A stretch of 64,000 bases of DNA from an uncultured Pseudodesulfovibrio sp. (GCF_963664965.1 NZ_OY761823.1:1374001-1438000); one strand, 5' to 3'. Positions 1-8,601 are shown, counted from the first letter of the stretch. Notes: generated from the sequence alone by a model not told the origin. Numbers and translations: made by a program.

Positions 1-1154
1 TTGAGATGATTCAGGTAGCGCTTATCCTTATACACCAAGGCGGCCCGGTGGAAAAGGGGGGTGAACGGCTGCGGGTCGAATTTCCCGGTGTGGCCGAACG
101 GCCATGGCTCGTCGGGTGAAATGTACGGCGCGGCATAGTCAAAGGCCTTTTTGATGGAGCCGGAATACGGATCGTCCCAGTTCCAGAGGTCAAGGCCGAG
201 GCGTTCCCCGACGGCGGCGAGAATGAAAAAGGCCTCAAGGTTGAAAAAGGTGGCCTGCCGGGAAGCTCTTTCTTTCAGAGCGGCGGGCATGGCTCCGTTT
301 TTTTCGATCTGGAAGCCGATACGGCGGCGGTCAACTGTGCCGATGACGGATCGGGCCAGTGTCGTGTCACCCGCATATAACGCGAAGACCGCGACCTGTG
401 CGTCGTACCATGTGCCGTGGGCATTGTTTTCGTTGGATTCGAGACTCCCGAACTTACTTGTCATCAGCCATTTGACGTAGGACGTGAACCATGCCGAGAC
501 CTTGCGGGTCACGACGTCGCTCCATGACTGGGACGGTTCCAGAATGCGTGCGGCTTCGGCGACCCGTATCATGTCGCGCGTTTCAATGATACCGGAGTGA
601 TGCCCTTTGGCAATGCCGGGTCGGGCATGGGCGAATCGCATGTGCGGTTCGGTGCGGGTGACGGAATCGCAGCACCATGACCAGATCAGGGCCGTGCCTT
701 TGCCTGCGTACTGTTCGTTCCCGGTCAGGTACCATGCCAGCGACAACGTGAGGGCGTCGGTCGCCATGCGGTGCAGCCGCTGCCGGTCGTATTTTTCGGA
801 AAGGGCTTCGGGATTGTTTTCGCCGGGACGATGTACGTACGGCAGGCCGCCGGAGCGTTTCGGGTCGGGCCACCACTCGGGATCAAGCGACCAGTAAGCG
901 TGCTGTTTTTCTCCGGGCGGCGGCGAGGGCTTGAGTATCACGGATTCCGCCGGGGCCGTGACAGCGCGGTCCGCCTCCTTGATGAGGGTGTCGTATGCCG
1001 GTTTGAGCAGCGGGTCCCGTTCAAGGATGCGCTGCTTGGTCTGCGCCATGACTTCGGGTGAAAAGATGATGGTGCCCGGGAGCTTTTCCGCATGGGCTGT
1101 TCCTGCGAAAAGCAGGATGAGCAGGGTGGAGCAGAAGAGTCGGACGCCGCGCAT
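1..1154 (-). CDS. alginate-lyase-family exported protein (3' end outside window)
   Basis: This minus-strand frame is open from the ATG at 1154 to the window edge, about 384 residues without a stop, so the C-terminus is missing. The N-terminus is a typical signal peptide: a basic start, a hydrophobic stretch (LFCSTLLILLFAG) and a cleavage site near AHA-E. The mature part matches the alginate lyase family (helical toroid fold): YWSLDPEWWPDP near the N-terminus and the ENNAHGTWYD motif around residue 250, where the Asn and His residues are the ones used in catalysis in that family. It probably cleaves, or descends from enzymes that cleave, a uronic-acid polysaccharide in the periplasm. It lies 2 bp behind the GNAT gene and shares its direction, so it is likely the last known gene of the transporter operon. 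Substrate is not certain; family members with other polysaccharide substrates exist. Confidence 0.8.
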   Translation of the reverse strand, partial: MRGVRLFCSTLLILLFAGTAHAEKLPGTIIFSPEVMAQTKQRILERDPLLKPAYDTLIKEADRAVTAPAESVILKPSPPPGEKQHAYWSLDPEWWPDPKRSGGLPYVHRPGENNPEALSEKYDRQRLHRMATDALTLSLAWYLTGNEQYAGKGTALIWSWCCDSVTRTEPHMRFAHARPGIAKGHHSGIIETRDMIRVAEAARILEPSQSWSDVVTRKVSAWFTSYVKWLMTSKFGSLESNENNAHGTWYDAQVAVFALYAGDTTLARSVIGTVDRRRIGFQIEKNGAMPAALKERASRQATFFNLEAFFILAAVGERLGLDLWNWDDPYSGSIKKAFDYAAPYISPDEPWPFGHTGKFDPQPFTPLFHRAALVYKDKRYLNHL

Positions 1155-1156
1155 GG

Positions 1157-1645
1157 CTATCCGTCCGGTTTGTCGAGTTTCTTGGAGAGGGTGTATACCT
1201 TGACCGGACCGCCGGGGACTTCGGTTGAATCGGATTCCGATGTGCGGGTGAAGCCGTTTTTCTTGTAGAATTCGAGTGCCTTGCCGTTGAGGGCATAGCA
1301 GCAGAGTGAATAACTGTCGTATCCGAGGCGGCGGAATCGGTTTTCCATCCATTCCAGAAGTGTCCGGCCCGCACCTTTTCGCTGAAACATCGGAGCGACC
1401 CACAGTTCCGTCAGGACGTTTTCGTCATGCATGGCAAATCCTGCCACCATGCCGGCGATCTCCACGACCGCGGCCTTGCTCAGTCCTTCATGCACGGTTT
1501 GCCGTGCCCCGTTGGCGTCATAGAATTCCCGGACATATTGTTCGGGCATGAAGTTGGCGTAGCTCGCCTCAAAGGCGTCGCGCATGAGTTCTTCCATCTG
1601 AAAGACATCGTCCGGGGTGGCGGTTCTGGCAACGGGTACGGTCAT
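1157..1645 (-). CDS. GNAT-family N-acetyltransferase
   Basis: A 162-residue single-domain acetyltransferase. The acetyl-CoA loop is visible as VAPMFQRKGAGRTLL (Q/R-x-x-G-x-G/A pattern), followed by the C-terminal FYKKNGF motif typical of the family. The start at 1645 is chosen because its ATG overlaps the TGA of the upstream permease (ATGA), a sign of translational coupling; a longer upstream frame exists but would lie inside the permease gene. The acceptor substrate cannot be told from sequence. Confidence 0.82.
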   Translation of the reverse strand: MTVPVARTATPDDVFQMEELMRDAFEASYANFMPEQYVREFYDANGARQTVHEGLSKAAVVEIAGMVAGFAMHDENVLTELWVAPMFQRKGAGRTLLEWMENRFRRLGYDSYSLCCYALNGKALEFYKKNGFTRTSESDSTEVPGGPVKVYTLSKKLDKPDG

Positions 1646-2484
1646 TGTTTCAACCTCGGGTCCAGCAAATCGCGCAGTGATTCGCCGAGCAGATTGTATC
1701 CCAATACAGTGAACAGGATGGCGAGGCCGGGAAAGACCGACAGCCACCATGCGATGCCGAGCACTTCCTTGCCTTCAAGGAGCATGTTGCCCCATGAGGC
1801 GTCGGGGGGCTGTACGCCCAGACCGAGAAAGGAAAGGGCTGATTCGGTGAGGATGGCCCCGGCAACGCCTAAGGTGGCGGAGACGAGCACCGGTGCCACT
1901 GCGTTCGGGAGGATGTGTCTGAAAATGATGCGCCCCGGTCCGGCTCCTGCGGCGCGGGCGGCGAGGACGTAGTCGCGTTCGCGGATGGTCAGGGTTTCGG
2001 CGCGTACCAGCCGTGCCACGCCCATCCAGCCTGTCAGGCCGATAACGATCATGATGTTGGTCAGGCTCGGTTCCAGAAAGGCTATGACCGCGAGGATAAG
2101 GAAAAACGAGGGGAAACAGAGCATCACGTCCACGCCGCGCATGATGACTTCGTCCACGATCCGCCCGAAGTATCCTGCCACAAGGCCGAGGACCAGTCCG
2201 ATGGATGTGGCGATGCCCACGGCCACGAATCCGACCCACAGCGAGACGCGCCCGCCAAAAAGGATGCGCGAGAAGACGTCGCGTCCAAGGGCGTCGGTGC
2301 CCATCAGGTGCGTTGCGGACGGCGGTTGGAGCAGGACGTTGACGTTGATGAATTCCGGGTCGAACGGGGCGATCCATGGAGCGAAAATCGCGCCCAGCGA
2401 CATCAGGCCGACGATGAGTCCGCCAAGGACGAGCAGGGCGTGGCGTGCCCATGGAGAGGGGCGCTTGAGCGGCTTGCGTTTCAT
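1642..2484 (-). CDS. ABC transporter permease, DppC/OppC type
   Basis: A 280-residue inner-membrane permease of the peptide/nickel/opine ABC importer family. It has the N-terminal OppC-type segment before the first helix, the LLQPPSATHLMGTDALGRDVFSR stretch typical of DppC/OppC (split here as HLMGTDALGRDVFSR), and the cytoplasmic EAA loop (AARAAGAGPGRIIFRHILPN) that contacts the ATPase. Its ATG overlaps the stop of the DppB-like gene by 4 bp, so the two are co-translated. No binding protein or ATPase gene is present on this side of the tRNA, so the substrate is open. Confidence 0.9.
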   Translation of the reverse strand: MKRKPLKRPSPWARHALLVLGGLIVGLMSLGAIFAPWIAPFDPEFINVNVLLQPPSATHLMGTDALGRDVFSRILFGGRVSLWVGFVAVGIATSIGLVLGLVAGYFGRIVDEVIMRGVDVMLCFPSFFLILAVIAFLEPSLTNIMIVIGLTGWMGVARLVRAETLTIRERDYVLAARAAGAGPGRIIFRHILPNAVAPVLVSATLGVAGAILTESALSFLGLGVQPPDASWGNMLLEGKEVLGIAWWLSVFPGLAILFTVLGYNLLGESLRDLLDPRLKQ

Positions 2485-3479
2485 CGCTCCCTCCCCTGTC
2501 CTGTGCGGATGCGCGGATCGGCAAGGCCGTAGCCCACATCAGCAAGTAGGTTGCCCGCGAGCGTCAGCACTGCGCCGAGCACGAGGCTGCCCATGATGAG
2601 CGGATAGTCGCGCGACATGACCGCCTGATAGAAAAGCTGTCCCAGTCCCGGCAGGGCGAAGATGGATTCGATGATGACAGAGCCGCCGATAAGCGACGGT
2701 ACGGACAGGCCGAGGATGGTGATGACCGGCATGAGCGCGTTACGCAGGGCGTGTTTGAACAGCACTACGTGGCTCGGCAATCCCTTGGCGCGGGCTGTCA
2801 TGATGTAGTCCTGCCGGAGGACTTCAAGCATGGATGAGCGCATGAAACGGGACATGCCCGCCCATGAGCCGGAGGTGTAAATGAAGACCGGCAGGATGAG
2901 ATGCTTGGTGACGTCCCACGTTTTTTCCATTGGAGACATGGCGTCGTATCCGAGCGAAGTCAGCCCGGATATGGGCAGGATGGGCCAGTATATGCCGAGC
3001 CAGAGCATGAGCAGCAGCGCAAGCCAGAAACCGGGCATGGCAAAGCCGATGAACACGACGACCGTGGAGACTTTGTCGAATGTCCCGCCGCGCCACCACG
3101 CCGCGGCCACGCCTATGGGCACGGCGATAAGCAGCGTGAGAATCATTGAGGCGACGTTCATGCCGAAGGTGAGCGGCAGACGTTCCCTGATCTTGTCCCA
3201 GACGGGCCGGTGATCGCCTGACATGGACTGGCCGAAGTCCAGATGGACGAGACGGTTGAGCCATTTGCCGTACTGGATGTGCAGCGGCTGGTCGAGCCCG
3301 TAGAGTTTTTCAAGCTGTGCCCGGGCTTCCAGTCCTGCCTCGGGGTTGAGGGTCGTTTGCAGATCGGTGGGAGACCCCGGCGCAAGGTGAATGACCCAGA
3401 AACTGATGACCGTGATGCCGAAAAAGACCACGCCCACCCAGATGAGTTTGATGAATATTTTTTTGAGAACCTGCGCCAT
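2481..3479 (-). CDS. ABC transporter permease, DppB/OppB type
   Basis: A 332-residue membrane permease, partner of the DppC-like protein. It starts with a basic N-terminus and a transmembrane helix, then the APGSPTD motif and the YGLDQPLHIQYGKWL segment seen in DppB/OppB, and an EAA loop around ARAKGLPSHVVLFKHALRN. The ATG at 3479 is preceded by AAGGAT at good distance. It is the first gene of the leftward operon; its promoter must lie in the 150 bp between it and the tRNA. Peptide, nickel and glycan importers all use this family, and the alginate-lyase-like gene downstream makes an oligosaccharide substrate conceivable, which is inference only. Confidence 0.9.
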   Translation of the reverse strand: MAQVLKKIFIKLIWVGVVFFGITVISFWVIHLAPGSPTDLQTTLNPEAGLEARAQLEKLYGLDQPLHIQYGKWLNRLVHLDFGQSMSGDHRPVWDKIRERLPLTFGMNVASMILTLLIAVPIGVAAAWWRGGTFDKVSTVVVFIGFAMPGFWLALLLMLWLGIYWPILPISGLTSLGYDAMSPMEKTWDVTKHLILPVFIYTSGSWAGMSRFMRSSMLEVLRQDYIMTARAKGLPSHVVLFKHALRNALMPVITILGLSVPSLIGGSVIIESIFALPGLGQLFYQAVMSRDYPLIMGSLVLGAVLTLAGNLLADVGYGLADPRIRTGQGRER

Positions 3480-3631
3480 TGATTATCCTTGTTTCTCCAA
3501 CTGTCCGTATTTCTTACTGCAAGACGGGGGGCGAATCAATGTGCACCATAAAAAATAATTTTGCCTGCATCCTGATTTCCAGTTGACAAGCCGCCGTTTG
3601 TTGGCTTAAAAACCGCTCCACCCAACGACGT

Positions 3632-3707
<76 letters not shown>

Positions 3708-3717
3708 CTAGAAAGTT

Positions 3718-3751
3718 AAGGATTTCAAGTTAATACTTGGAATCCTTTTTT
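3718..3751 (+). terminator. Rho-independent terminator after tRNA-Ala
   Basis: A 13-bp stem, AAGGATTTCAAGT with ACTTGGAATCCTT (one G-U), a 4-nt loop and a T6 run. The same arrangement occurs after attR, so the incoming element supplied a replacement tRNA terminator. Confidence 0.85.
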
Positions 3752-3776
3752 CGTTTCTAGGGGGGCTTTTAGGAAT

Positions 3777-3799
3777 ATGTCCGCTATGTGTTCCTTTTT
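3777..3799. repeat. candidate integrase arm site (left copy)
   Basis: ATGTCCGCTATGTGTTCC and the following T run recur with three mismatches at 13388-13410, so one copy lies near each inner end of the island. Repeats flanking the core on both sides are typical of arm-type integrase binding sites. The left copy overlaps the 3' end of the integrase gene. Assignment is inference. Confidence 0.4.
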
Positions 3800-4932
3800 C
3801 TCGAAACCATAGCCTTTGGGTCTTCATAATGAGCGGCTAAATTGTCCTGAATGACGTTTTCTCTTGCCGCTTCTAGGTGGGAATAGCGATCCGCCATGCG
3901 GAGCGTCTTGTGTCCGATCATCTCCTTGGCATGCTTGAGCGTACCGCCCGCCATGATGATGTTTGAGCAGTATGTGTGCCTGTTGTCGTGGAAGTGGAAA
4001 TCCTCGATTCCGAGCGACTTGCACACACTCCTCCAGGCTGATTTGAACTCGCTCATCCTGCTGCCGTCCAGATGCCCGACAACGTAATCCCCCTTGTGGG
4101 GGATTCCTCTCAGCTTTCGCATTTTGTTGATGTGGGCTTTTCGTGCTAGCAGAGCTTTTCTGGTTCGGGGCATTATCCGGTGAACCCGTTCCACTTTGGT
4201 CTTGGTTCTATAGAACCGGATGATGCCTGTCTCGCCATAGTCCAGGGTGATGTCGGACCATTGCAAATCCAAGACTTCCTGCTTGCTCAAACCATGTTCA
4301 ACCGCCAATAGGATTGCCAAAGGCAGATAATGCTTGGCGCGACCTTTGGCAGCGGCTTTCAGCAGTTTCTCAACCTTTTTCGGCTGCATGAATTGTTTTC
4401 GCTCATGAACCTTTTCGCTCAGGTACTTGATGCCGCTGGTAGGGTCTTCTTGGATGGCTCTGCATTCTACGGCTTTCGCAAAGACCTGCTTGAGAATGAA
4501 CATCTGCCGATTGGCCAACGCCATTGAACGACTGACCGCAACGTCTGCCCGATACTCTAGCAAGTCACCCTTGCTGATCGTTCCAACGACATTCTTGTCC
4601 CATTTTTTTCGCAGGGGCTTAAGGAAACTGATGTAGCCTTTCAAGGTAGCCGTGCTTAAATCGCCTTCCTTGTGTCTGCGCTGCCATTCTTGAGTGCATT
4701 TGCTTGCAATGCTCCCAAATGTTTGCGCCAGCTCATTCTTCTTATTTCGCCGTGGCTTGGGGAGTTTTCCCTCATCCAGTAACGAGCGAAGCTTGTCGGC
4801 TTCCTGCATGGCAAGCGATTTCCGCCTAAAGGTCGCGTGATGGTGCTTTTTCCCGGATTCAGGTTCCAAGTATTGGATTATGTAGCTTTTGCCTGTCTTA
4901 CGTGGGCGTGTGGTGATGGTGACTGTTGCCAT
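3784..4932 (-). CDS. tyrosine-type site-specific integrase
   Basis: A 382-residue phage-type integrase. The N-terminal part resembles an arm-binding domain, followed by a SAM-like core-binding domain around residues 75-165 and the catalytic domain. HDNRHTYCS is the H-x-x-R box, and GHKTLRMADRYSHLE carries the nucleophilic Tyr. The position of the first catalytic Arg is unusual: where most members have G-L-R, this one reads EHGLSKQE, so Arg I appears replaced or shifted. It lies next to attL, converging on the tRNA, and starts 3 bp after the excisionase-like gene. It should integrate and, with the excisionase, excise the island. Confidence 0.93.
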   Translation of the reverse strand: MATVTITTRPRKTGKSYIIQYLEPESGKKHHHATFRRKSLAMQEADKLRSLLDEGKLPKPRRNKKNELAQTFGSIASKCTQEWQRRHKEGDLSTATLKGYISFLKPLRKKWDKNVVGTISKGDLLEYRADVAVSRSMALANRQMFILKQVFAKAVECRAIQEDPTSGIKYLSEKVHERKQFMQPKKVEKLLKAAAKGRAKHYLPLAILLAVEHGLSKQEVLDLQWSDITLDYGETGIIRFYRTKTKVERVHRIMPRTRKALLARKAHINKMRKLRGIPHKGDYVVGHLDGSRMSEFKSAWRSVCKSLGIEDFHFHDNRHTYCSNIIMAGGTLKHAKEMIGHKTLRMADRYSHLEAARENVIQDNLAAHYEDPKAMVSRKRNT

Positions 4933-4935
4933 AGC

Positions 4936-5142
4936 TTAGTCCTCCCACGAGTATCCGCCCTTGCTTCTCCCTATTTGGTTGTCAATGAACTCAAGCACAT
5001 CCGCATAGCGGATGAGCTTGCGAGACCGTACCAAAATAGCGGGCAATTCTCCACTGTCCAACATGCGGGAAACCGTAGACCTGTGTACGCGCAGTATCTC
5101 GGCTGTTTCCTGGATGTTAAGCAGTAATTTTTCAGTATTCAT
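4936..5142 (-). CDS. excisionase-like helix-turn-helix protein
   Basis: A 68-residue protein of the MerR-like excisionase fold: LNIQETAEILRVHRSTVSRMLDSGELP is the recognition helix-turn-helix (shown as NIQETAEILRVHRSTVSR) and the RKLIRYADVLEFID tail is the wing and helix common to the family. It lies directly upstream of, and nearly touches, the integrase gene, so it is likely co-transcribed and directs excision or controls the integrase promoter. Confidence 0.82.
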   Translation of the reverse strand: MNTEKLLLNIQETAEILRVHRSTVSRMLDSGELPAILVRSRKLIRYADVLEFIDNQIGRSKGGYSWED

Positions 5143-5228
5143 AGTCCTCTCCGAGCAGTTTCATTCACCCTGATACGCAGGGTGTGCATAGAAACTAGCG
5201 AGGAGAGGTAGGTGAGTCTCGGACAGTC

Positions 5229-6059
5229 CTATTTTTCTTTTTGTCCGGTCTGTCGGAGACCCCAGAACGAAAGGTTGCGCCGAACGGCTTTCTCAAACGA
5301 GTGGGGAGCCATTTCAAGATCGGGGTCCGTGAGTCCCAAGCCCCTTTCTTGAGCAGACTGGTCGAAGAGGTCTTGAATTTGCGGGTAGGTCATTGGCGAT
5401 CCAAGATGCTTGGATAAGCCATAAAGGAAGGCTGCGAGGAAGGTTTTCACTTTAGTGACACTGAGCTTGCGTGGTGCACCTTCAATTGCCTTGACTAGTC
5501 GCCTGAATTCGGGGCGTTGGGGGTTGATCCCATGAGTAGCAATATGTCGGGAAATTCTGGTGTCAGCGATCACCCGTTTGTCAATTCGGAGGAGTTTGTC
5601 CAGAGCATCCAAATCCCCAAGTCTGGCTCTTCGGAAAAGGCTGGTTGGGTGTTCGAAATACTGCAACCAGCAGGGGAGAAATATCCGAAAAGAGAAAAAG
5701 CCTTCGTCGGAAAGAGTCACATTTCCAGTTTTCGGGTAATTATCCGAAAACATTAATTCCGAAATTAAAATTCCGACCGGATGTTCGGAGGTTAAAAAAT
5801 CTTCGTTATTTAAGGTGGATACGATTTCTCCGTTTTTGATTTCGAGTTTATTGGATAAATCGGGCAAAACCGAAAAAATATTATCCAGAGAAATATCCAA
5901 AACTTTTCGATGTGAGCGGTAAAATTCCAACCATCTGGATATGTCGATTTTAATCTGAAAATCATCCTGCGCCTGTTGGGTCGCCATGAGAGCGTGGTGG
6001 AGGTTTTCCGCTACAGGGGCGATGTCCGGAGAGGCGAGGGATTTGAGGAGGGGGATCAT
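5229..6059 (-). CDS. hypothetical island protein, 276 aa
   Basis: I do not recognise this protein. It is 276 residues, soluble, with no signal peptide or membrane segment. The C-terminal half is rich in charged and helical segments (RRLVKAIEGAPRKLSVTKVK) and ends basic. The frame is intact and codon use matches other island genes. It is in the same direction as, and 87 bp upstream of, the excisionase-like gene, so it may be part of the element's control or maintenance functions. Confidence 0.7.
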   Translation of the reverse strand: MIPLLKSLASPDIAPVAENLHHALMATQQAQDDFQIKIDISRWLEFYRSHRKVLDISLDNIFSVLPDLSNKLEIKNGEIVSTLNNEDFLTSEHPVGILISELMFSDNYPKTGNVTLSDEGFFSFRIFLPCWLQYFEHPTSLFRRARLGDLDALDKLLRIDKRVIADTRISRHIATHGINPQRPEFRRLVKAIEGAPRKLSVTKVKTFLAAFLYGLSKHLGSPMTYPQIQDLFDQSAQERGLGLTDPDLEMAPHSFEKAVRRNLSFWGLRQTGQKEK

Positions 6060-6258
6060 TGAGGCTCACTCTAGTTTAGATCTTGGCATGTTTTCGTTTC
6101 AAGTATGCCCGCTGCCAATAAGTTGGGCAAGGGTCCAATGGGATCATATAAATTCTGCCATTCCAGGTGGGCAGCGTAAGGAGAACAGTTCACCCCTTTT
6201 AACATTGCTGCCGAACTGTTCGAACGGCCGGAACCACCTCTAACAACTCATCATAACA

Positions 6259-6302
6259 ACCCAAATAAAGGCTGGAGCGAAAGTTTCAGCCTTTATTTGG
6301 GT
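6259..6302. terminator. 16-bp hairpin, related to two others in the island
   Basis: ACCCAAATAAAGGCTG pairs perfectly with CAGCCTTTATTTGGGT around a 12-nt loop. There is no long T run, so it may act as a bidirectional terminator or insulator. Its GGCTGGAGCGAAAG core resembles the hairpins at 7727 and 9150. Confidence 0.5.
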
Positions 6303-6398
6303 ACACCACCACGAGAACAGCATATAACACCGCATACAACCAATTGTTTGTAATATTTGGAATAAATATTTTTTATGCAGAAAAATATGGTATACCAG

Positions 6399-6426
6399 TT
6401 GACATAAAAAAGTACACTTTGATAAG
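6399..6426 (+). promoter_or_regulatory. sigma-70 promoter of the DUF4258-like operon
   Basis: TTGACA (-35) and GATAAG (-10) with a 16-bp spacer, followed at 6438-6444 by a CGGAGG ribosome site and the ATG at 6448. The leader would be only about 15 nt. Confidence 0.6.
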
Positions 6427-6447
6427 TTCCTAATCAGCGGAGGCAAT

Positions 6448-6696
6448 ATGAAACTATCAAAACACGCTGAGATGAGGATGAATCAAAGAGGGATGTCCTT
6501 AGAAAAGGTCCGTTTCATCTACACCTATGGAGAATCGCTAGCAACTCCAGGGAAAGCCGTTTTGAAAAGGATCAGAAAACGGGACCTCCCAGCACTTGAA
6601 AAGCATGGTGCAATCTCAGGCGCACTGCTCGAAAAAGTGCTCCACCGCACCCTGATCATGGATCAAACCGAATCGACGGTAATCACCGTTTACTAA
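6448..6696 (+). CDS. DUF4258-like small protein
   Basis: An 82-residue basic protein beginning SKHAEMRMNQRGMSLEKV, the H-x3-R-x3-RG-[IM]-S signature of DUF4258 and related small proteins that often occur in toxin-antitoxin-like gene pairs. A strong GGAGG ribosome site precedes it. It ends 10 bp before the next gene, which it likely forms a unit with. Which protein of the pair would be the toxin cannot be told here. Confidence 0.7.
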   Translation: MKLSKHAEMRMNQRGMSLEKVRFIYTYGESLATPGKAVLKRIRKRDLPALEKHGAISGALLEKVLHRTLIMDQTESTVITVY

Positions 6697-6706
6697 GGAA
6701 CCAGAC

Positions 6707-7231
6707 ATGAGCAAACAAACCATCAGAATTAAACTGTCACCAACAGCGAAGAAAATCGTGGACGCTCTTTCCAAACAGGGGTTCTCGAAACAAGACATTG
6801 TCAGCACGAGCATAGATGCAGTGGAGATCACACAAATAGCCAAAGCTTTCCAAGATAAGAAATATGTCAAACATCTTTCTGAAGACTGCCGGCAAAGTCC
6901 AAAGGCCACATTGGGGATTACTCCTGAAGCTCGAAAACGGCTTGATGAACTCAAGAAGGAACTGGCGATTAGAGAAATAGAAGCGAACTTCAACGCCATC
7001 ACATCCTATGCGATCAGAACATATATCCGTGGGATCATTGTCAGCCATGAACGAGACAAAGAAATCGAAGCTGAAATCCAAGAACGCCTCAAAAAGATCG
7101 CCGCTGATGTAATGGAAATATCGTCCCTTTGGCATGAGCGCACAGCCAAACATGACAACCCGGATGAAGTCGAAGGGAATGAAGGGATGATGTATTTCGT
7201 TGATGGCTTTTACCAAATTTATGAAGGGTAA
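6707..7231 (+). CDS. hypothetical protein, possible partner of the DUF4258-like protein
   Basis: 174 residues. The N-terminus KQTIRIKLSPTAKKIVDAL followed by GFSKQDIVSTSIDAVEI could be a small beta-strand plus helices of the ribbon-helix-helix kind, and a second similar segment begins near residue 66 (ATLGITPEARKRLDELKKEL). The C-terminal third is acidic. No motif allows a firm family call. It sits between two small genes with short gaps (10 and 9 bp) and is surely co-transcribed. Confidence 0.65.
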   Translation: MSKQTIRIKLSPTAKKIVDALSKQGFSKQDIVSTSIDAVEITQIAKAFQDKKYVKHLSEDCRQSPKATLGITPEARKRLDELKKELAIREIEANFNAITSYAIRTYIRGIIVSHERDKEIEAEIQERLKKIAADVMEISSLWHERTAKHDNPDEVEGNEGMMYFVDGFYQIYEG

Positions 7232-7240
7232 GGAGGTACT

Positions 7241-7708
7241 ATGCGTATACTCAAGATAGGAATCAGGAAGTCCAATTGGGAAGTACTCGCCTTCGTCCTC
7301 TTCAACCACTTCGCGACGACCATCGGCAGAGACTTTTCTCGAAGCCAACTTATGACCTCCAGCAATCTGGAGTACATCGTCAGGAGCCTGTGCCGGTTCA
7401 AGCACAAGAAAGACATGGAGCAAGCGGAAGCATCGCTCCAAAAAGCAATCCAAGAGCTTCGAGATGATGGCTACCTTCTCTTTCATGGACATGGTGACTA
7501 CTTCCTCACGGATGAAGGAATCATAGAAAGCAAAAGGGTCATGAAAGAACTAAACGCAACTAGCCTTGCTGAGGCTGAAAAGCAGCTAGAAGCTATCGCT
7601 AACAAGAAGGAAGAAGAGTATCTCACGATGGTTGCCGACTATTTCACCAACCTCCCCCCAGACAAGCAGCTCGAAATTTTAGCGAGAATAAACTATGGGG
7701 ACAGATGA
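7241..7708 (+). CDS. hypothetical protein, 155 aa
   Basis: Begins with an AGGAGG ribosome site 5 bp before the ATG. The middle contains LRDDGYLLFHGHGDYFLTDEG, which reads like the wing end of a winged-helix domain (shown as DDGYLLFHGHGDYFLTDEG), so a DNA-binding role is possible. The C-terminal part is helical and charged. Last gene of a three-gene unit ended by the terminator at 7727. Function unknown. Confidence 0.65.
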   Translation: MRILKIGIRKSNWEVLAFVLFNHFATTIGRDFSRSQLMTSSNLEYIVRSLCRFKHKKDMEQAEASLQKAIQELRDDGYLLFHGHGDYFLTDEGIIESKRVMKELNATSLAEAEKQLEAIANKKEEEYLTMVADYFTNLPPDKQLEILARINYGDR

Positions 7709-7726
7709 CACGTAACACCCCAAACA

Positions 7727-7759
7727 GGGGCTGGAACGAAGGTTCTGGCCCTTTCTTTT
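7727..7759 (+). terminator. Rho-independent terminator
   Basis: GGGGCTGGAAC pairs with GTTCTGGCCCT (G-U pairs allowed) around a GAAG-type loop, followed by TTCTTTT. It closes the 6448-7708 operon. Confidence 0.8.
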
Positions 7760-7816
7760 GCCCCCATTGAACTCGCCTATAAAATACAGTATCACGGTGC
7801 TAAGCGAGGTCGAACA

Positions 7817-8599
7817 GTGCCAAAGAAAAAACCATTTCAGGTTAAATTTTATAGCAAAAACGTCCACCCTGACACCATCAGGATGTCAGACCTTGCCGAA
7901 GTGCTTAAATCGATTGAGGCTGGTATTGTCTCAATCGCTAAGGACCAATCTGAAACAGACATCTTTGAAGATGGCATTGGACTCAGCTTGGTAAGCATCA
8001 AAGAAGGATGTGCCGCTATAGAAATCCAAAGCACACATCCAAATTTGATTGACCCTGCCCTTATGACGTTCACGAGGTCGATCAAAAAGCGTCAAATCGA
8101 CGACCTTCCTTCCAAAGCACAAAGCTCTATTTCTGCGATTGAAGACTTTTCTTCTAAATATCACTGCAACACTCATCTTCGAAACAACTCTAGCCTCAAA
8201 AATCCAAGTGCAATAATCAAACAACCGAGAATCATTAAACTCGTAGAAGACACCCCCCTTAAAGGGGAAACCACAATCTATGGACGAGTTGAGAGCGTCG
8301 GTGGTGCGCGAAAGCCAAGAGTCTGGATACGACTGCTTGATGGAGAGAGAATTGGATTCGATGTCAACGAAGAAGGCGCAACGAGATTCGGGAAAAGGAT
8401 TTATAAGAAAATCGGTCTTCAGGGAGTTGCCAAATGGGCAGCAAACGGGACAGATATCCTCGAATTCAAACTAAACGAAGTTATCGAGTACAGCGGTACA
8501 CCAATAGATAAAGCCTTTGAAGAACTCTCTGAAAAAATAGGCGATCACCTTGAAATAGAAAATGTTTCTGAATTTATCTCCGAGATAAGAGGAGATTAG
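7817..8599 (+). CDS. hypothetical protein encoded with a PIN nuclease
   Basis: 260 residues, starting at GTG 7817 behind GCGAGGT. I do not recognise the family. Two parts are visible: residues 1-125, mixed alpha/beta with a repeated Ser/Ile pattern, and residues 145-225, a strand-rich stretch (ETTIYGRVESVGG, PRVWIRLLDGERIGFDV) that could be a small beta-barrel. It ends 2 bp before the PIN-domain gene, so the two are tightly coupled; in such pairs the upstream partner often binds and restrains the nuclease. That role is inference. Confidence 0.72.
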   Translation: MPKKKPFQVKFYSKNVHPDTIRMSDLAEVLKSIEAGIVSIAKDQSETDIFEDGIGLSLVSIKEGCAAIEIQSTHPNLIDPALMTFTRSIKKRQIDDLPSKAQSSISAIEDFSSKYHCNTHLRNNSSLKNPSAIIKQPRIIKLVEDTPLKGETTIYGRVESVGGARKPRVWIRLLDGERIGFDVNEEGATRFGKRIYKKIGLQGVAKWAANGTDILEFKLNEVIEYSGTPIDKAFEELSEKIGDHLEIENVSEFISEIRGD

Positions 8600-8601
8600 C
8601 C

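Larger units (their letters stand above)
6060..6447. other. intergenic region between divergent island genes
   Basis: 388 bp between the leftward integration genes and the rightward cargo. It holds a strong hairpin (6259-6302) and a sigma-70 promoter (6399-6426) with a small GGTATACC palindrome just upstream of it that could be an operator. No coding frame here is convincing. Confidence 0.6.
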
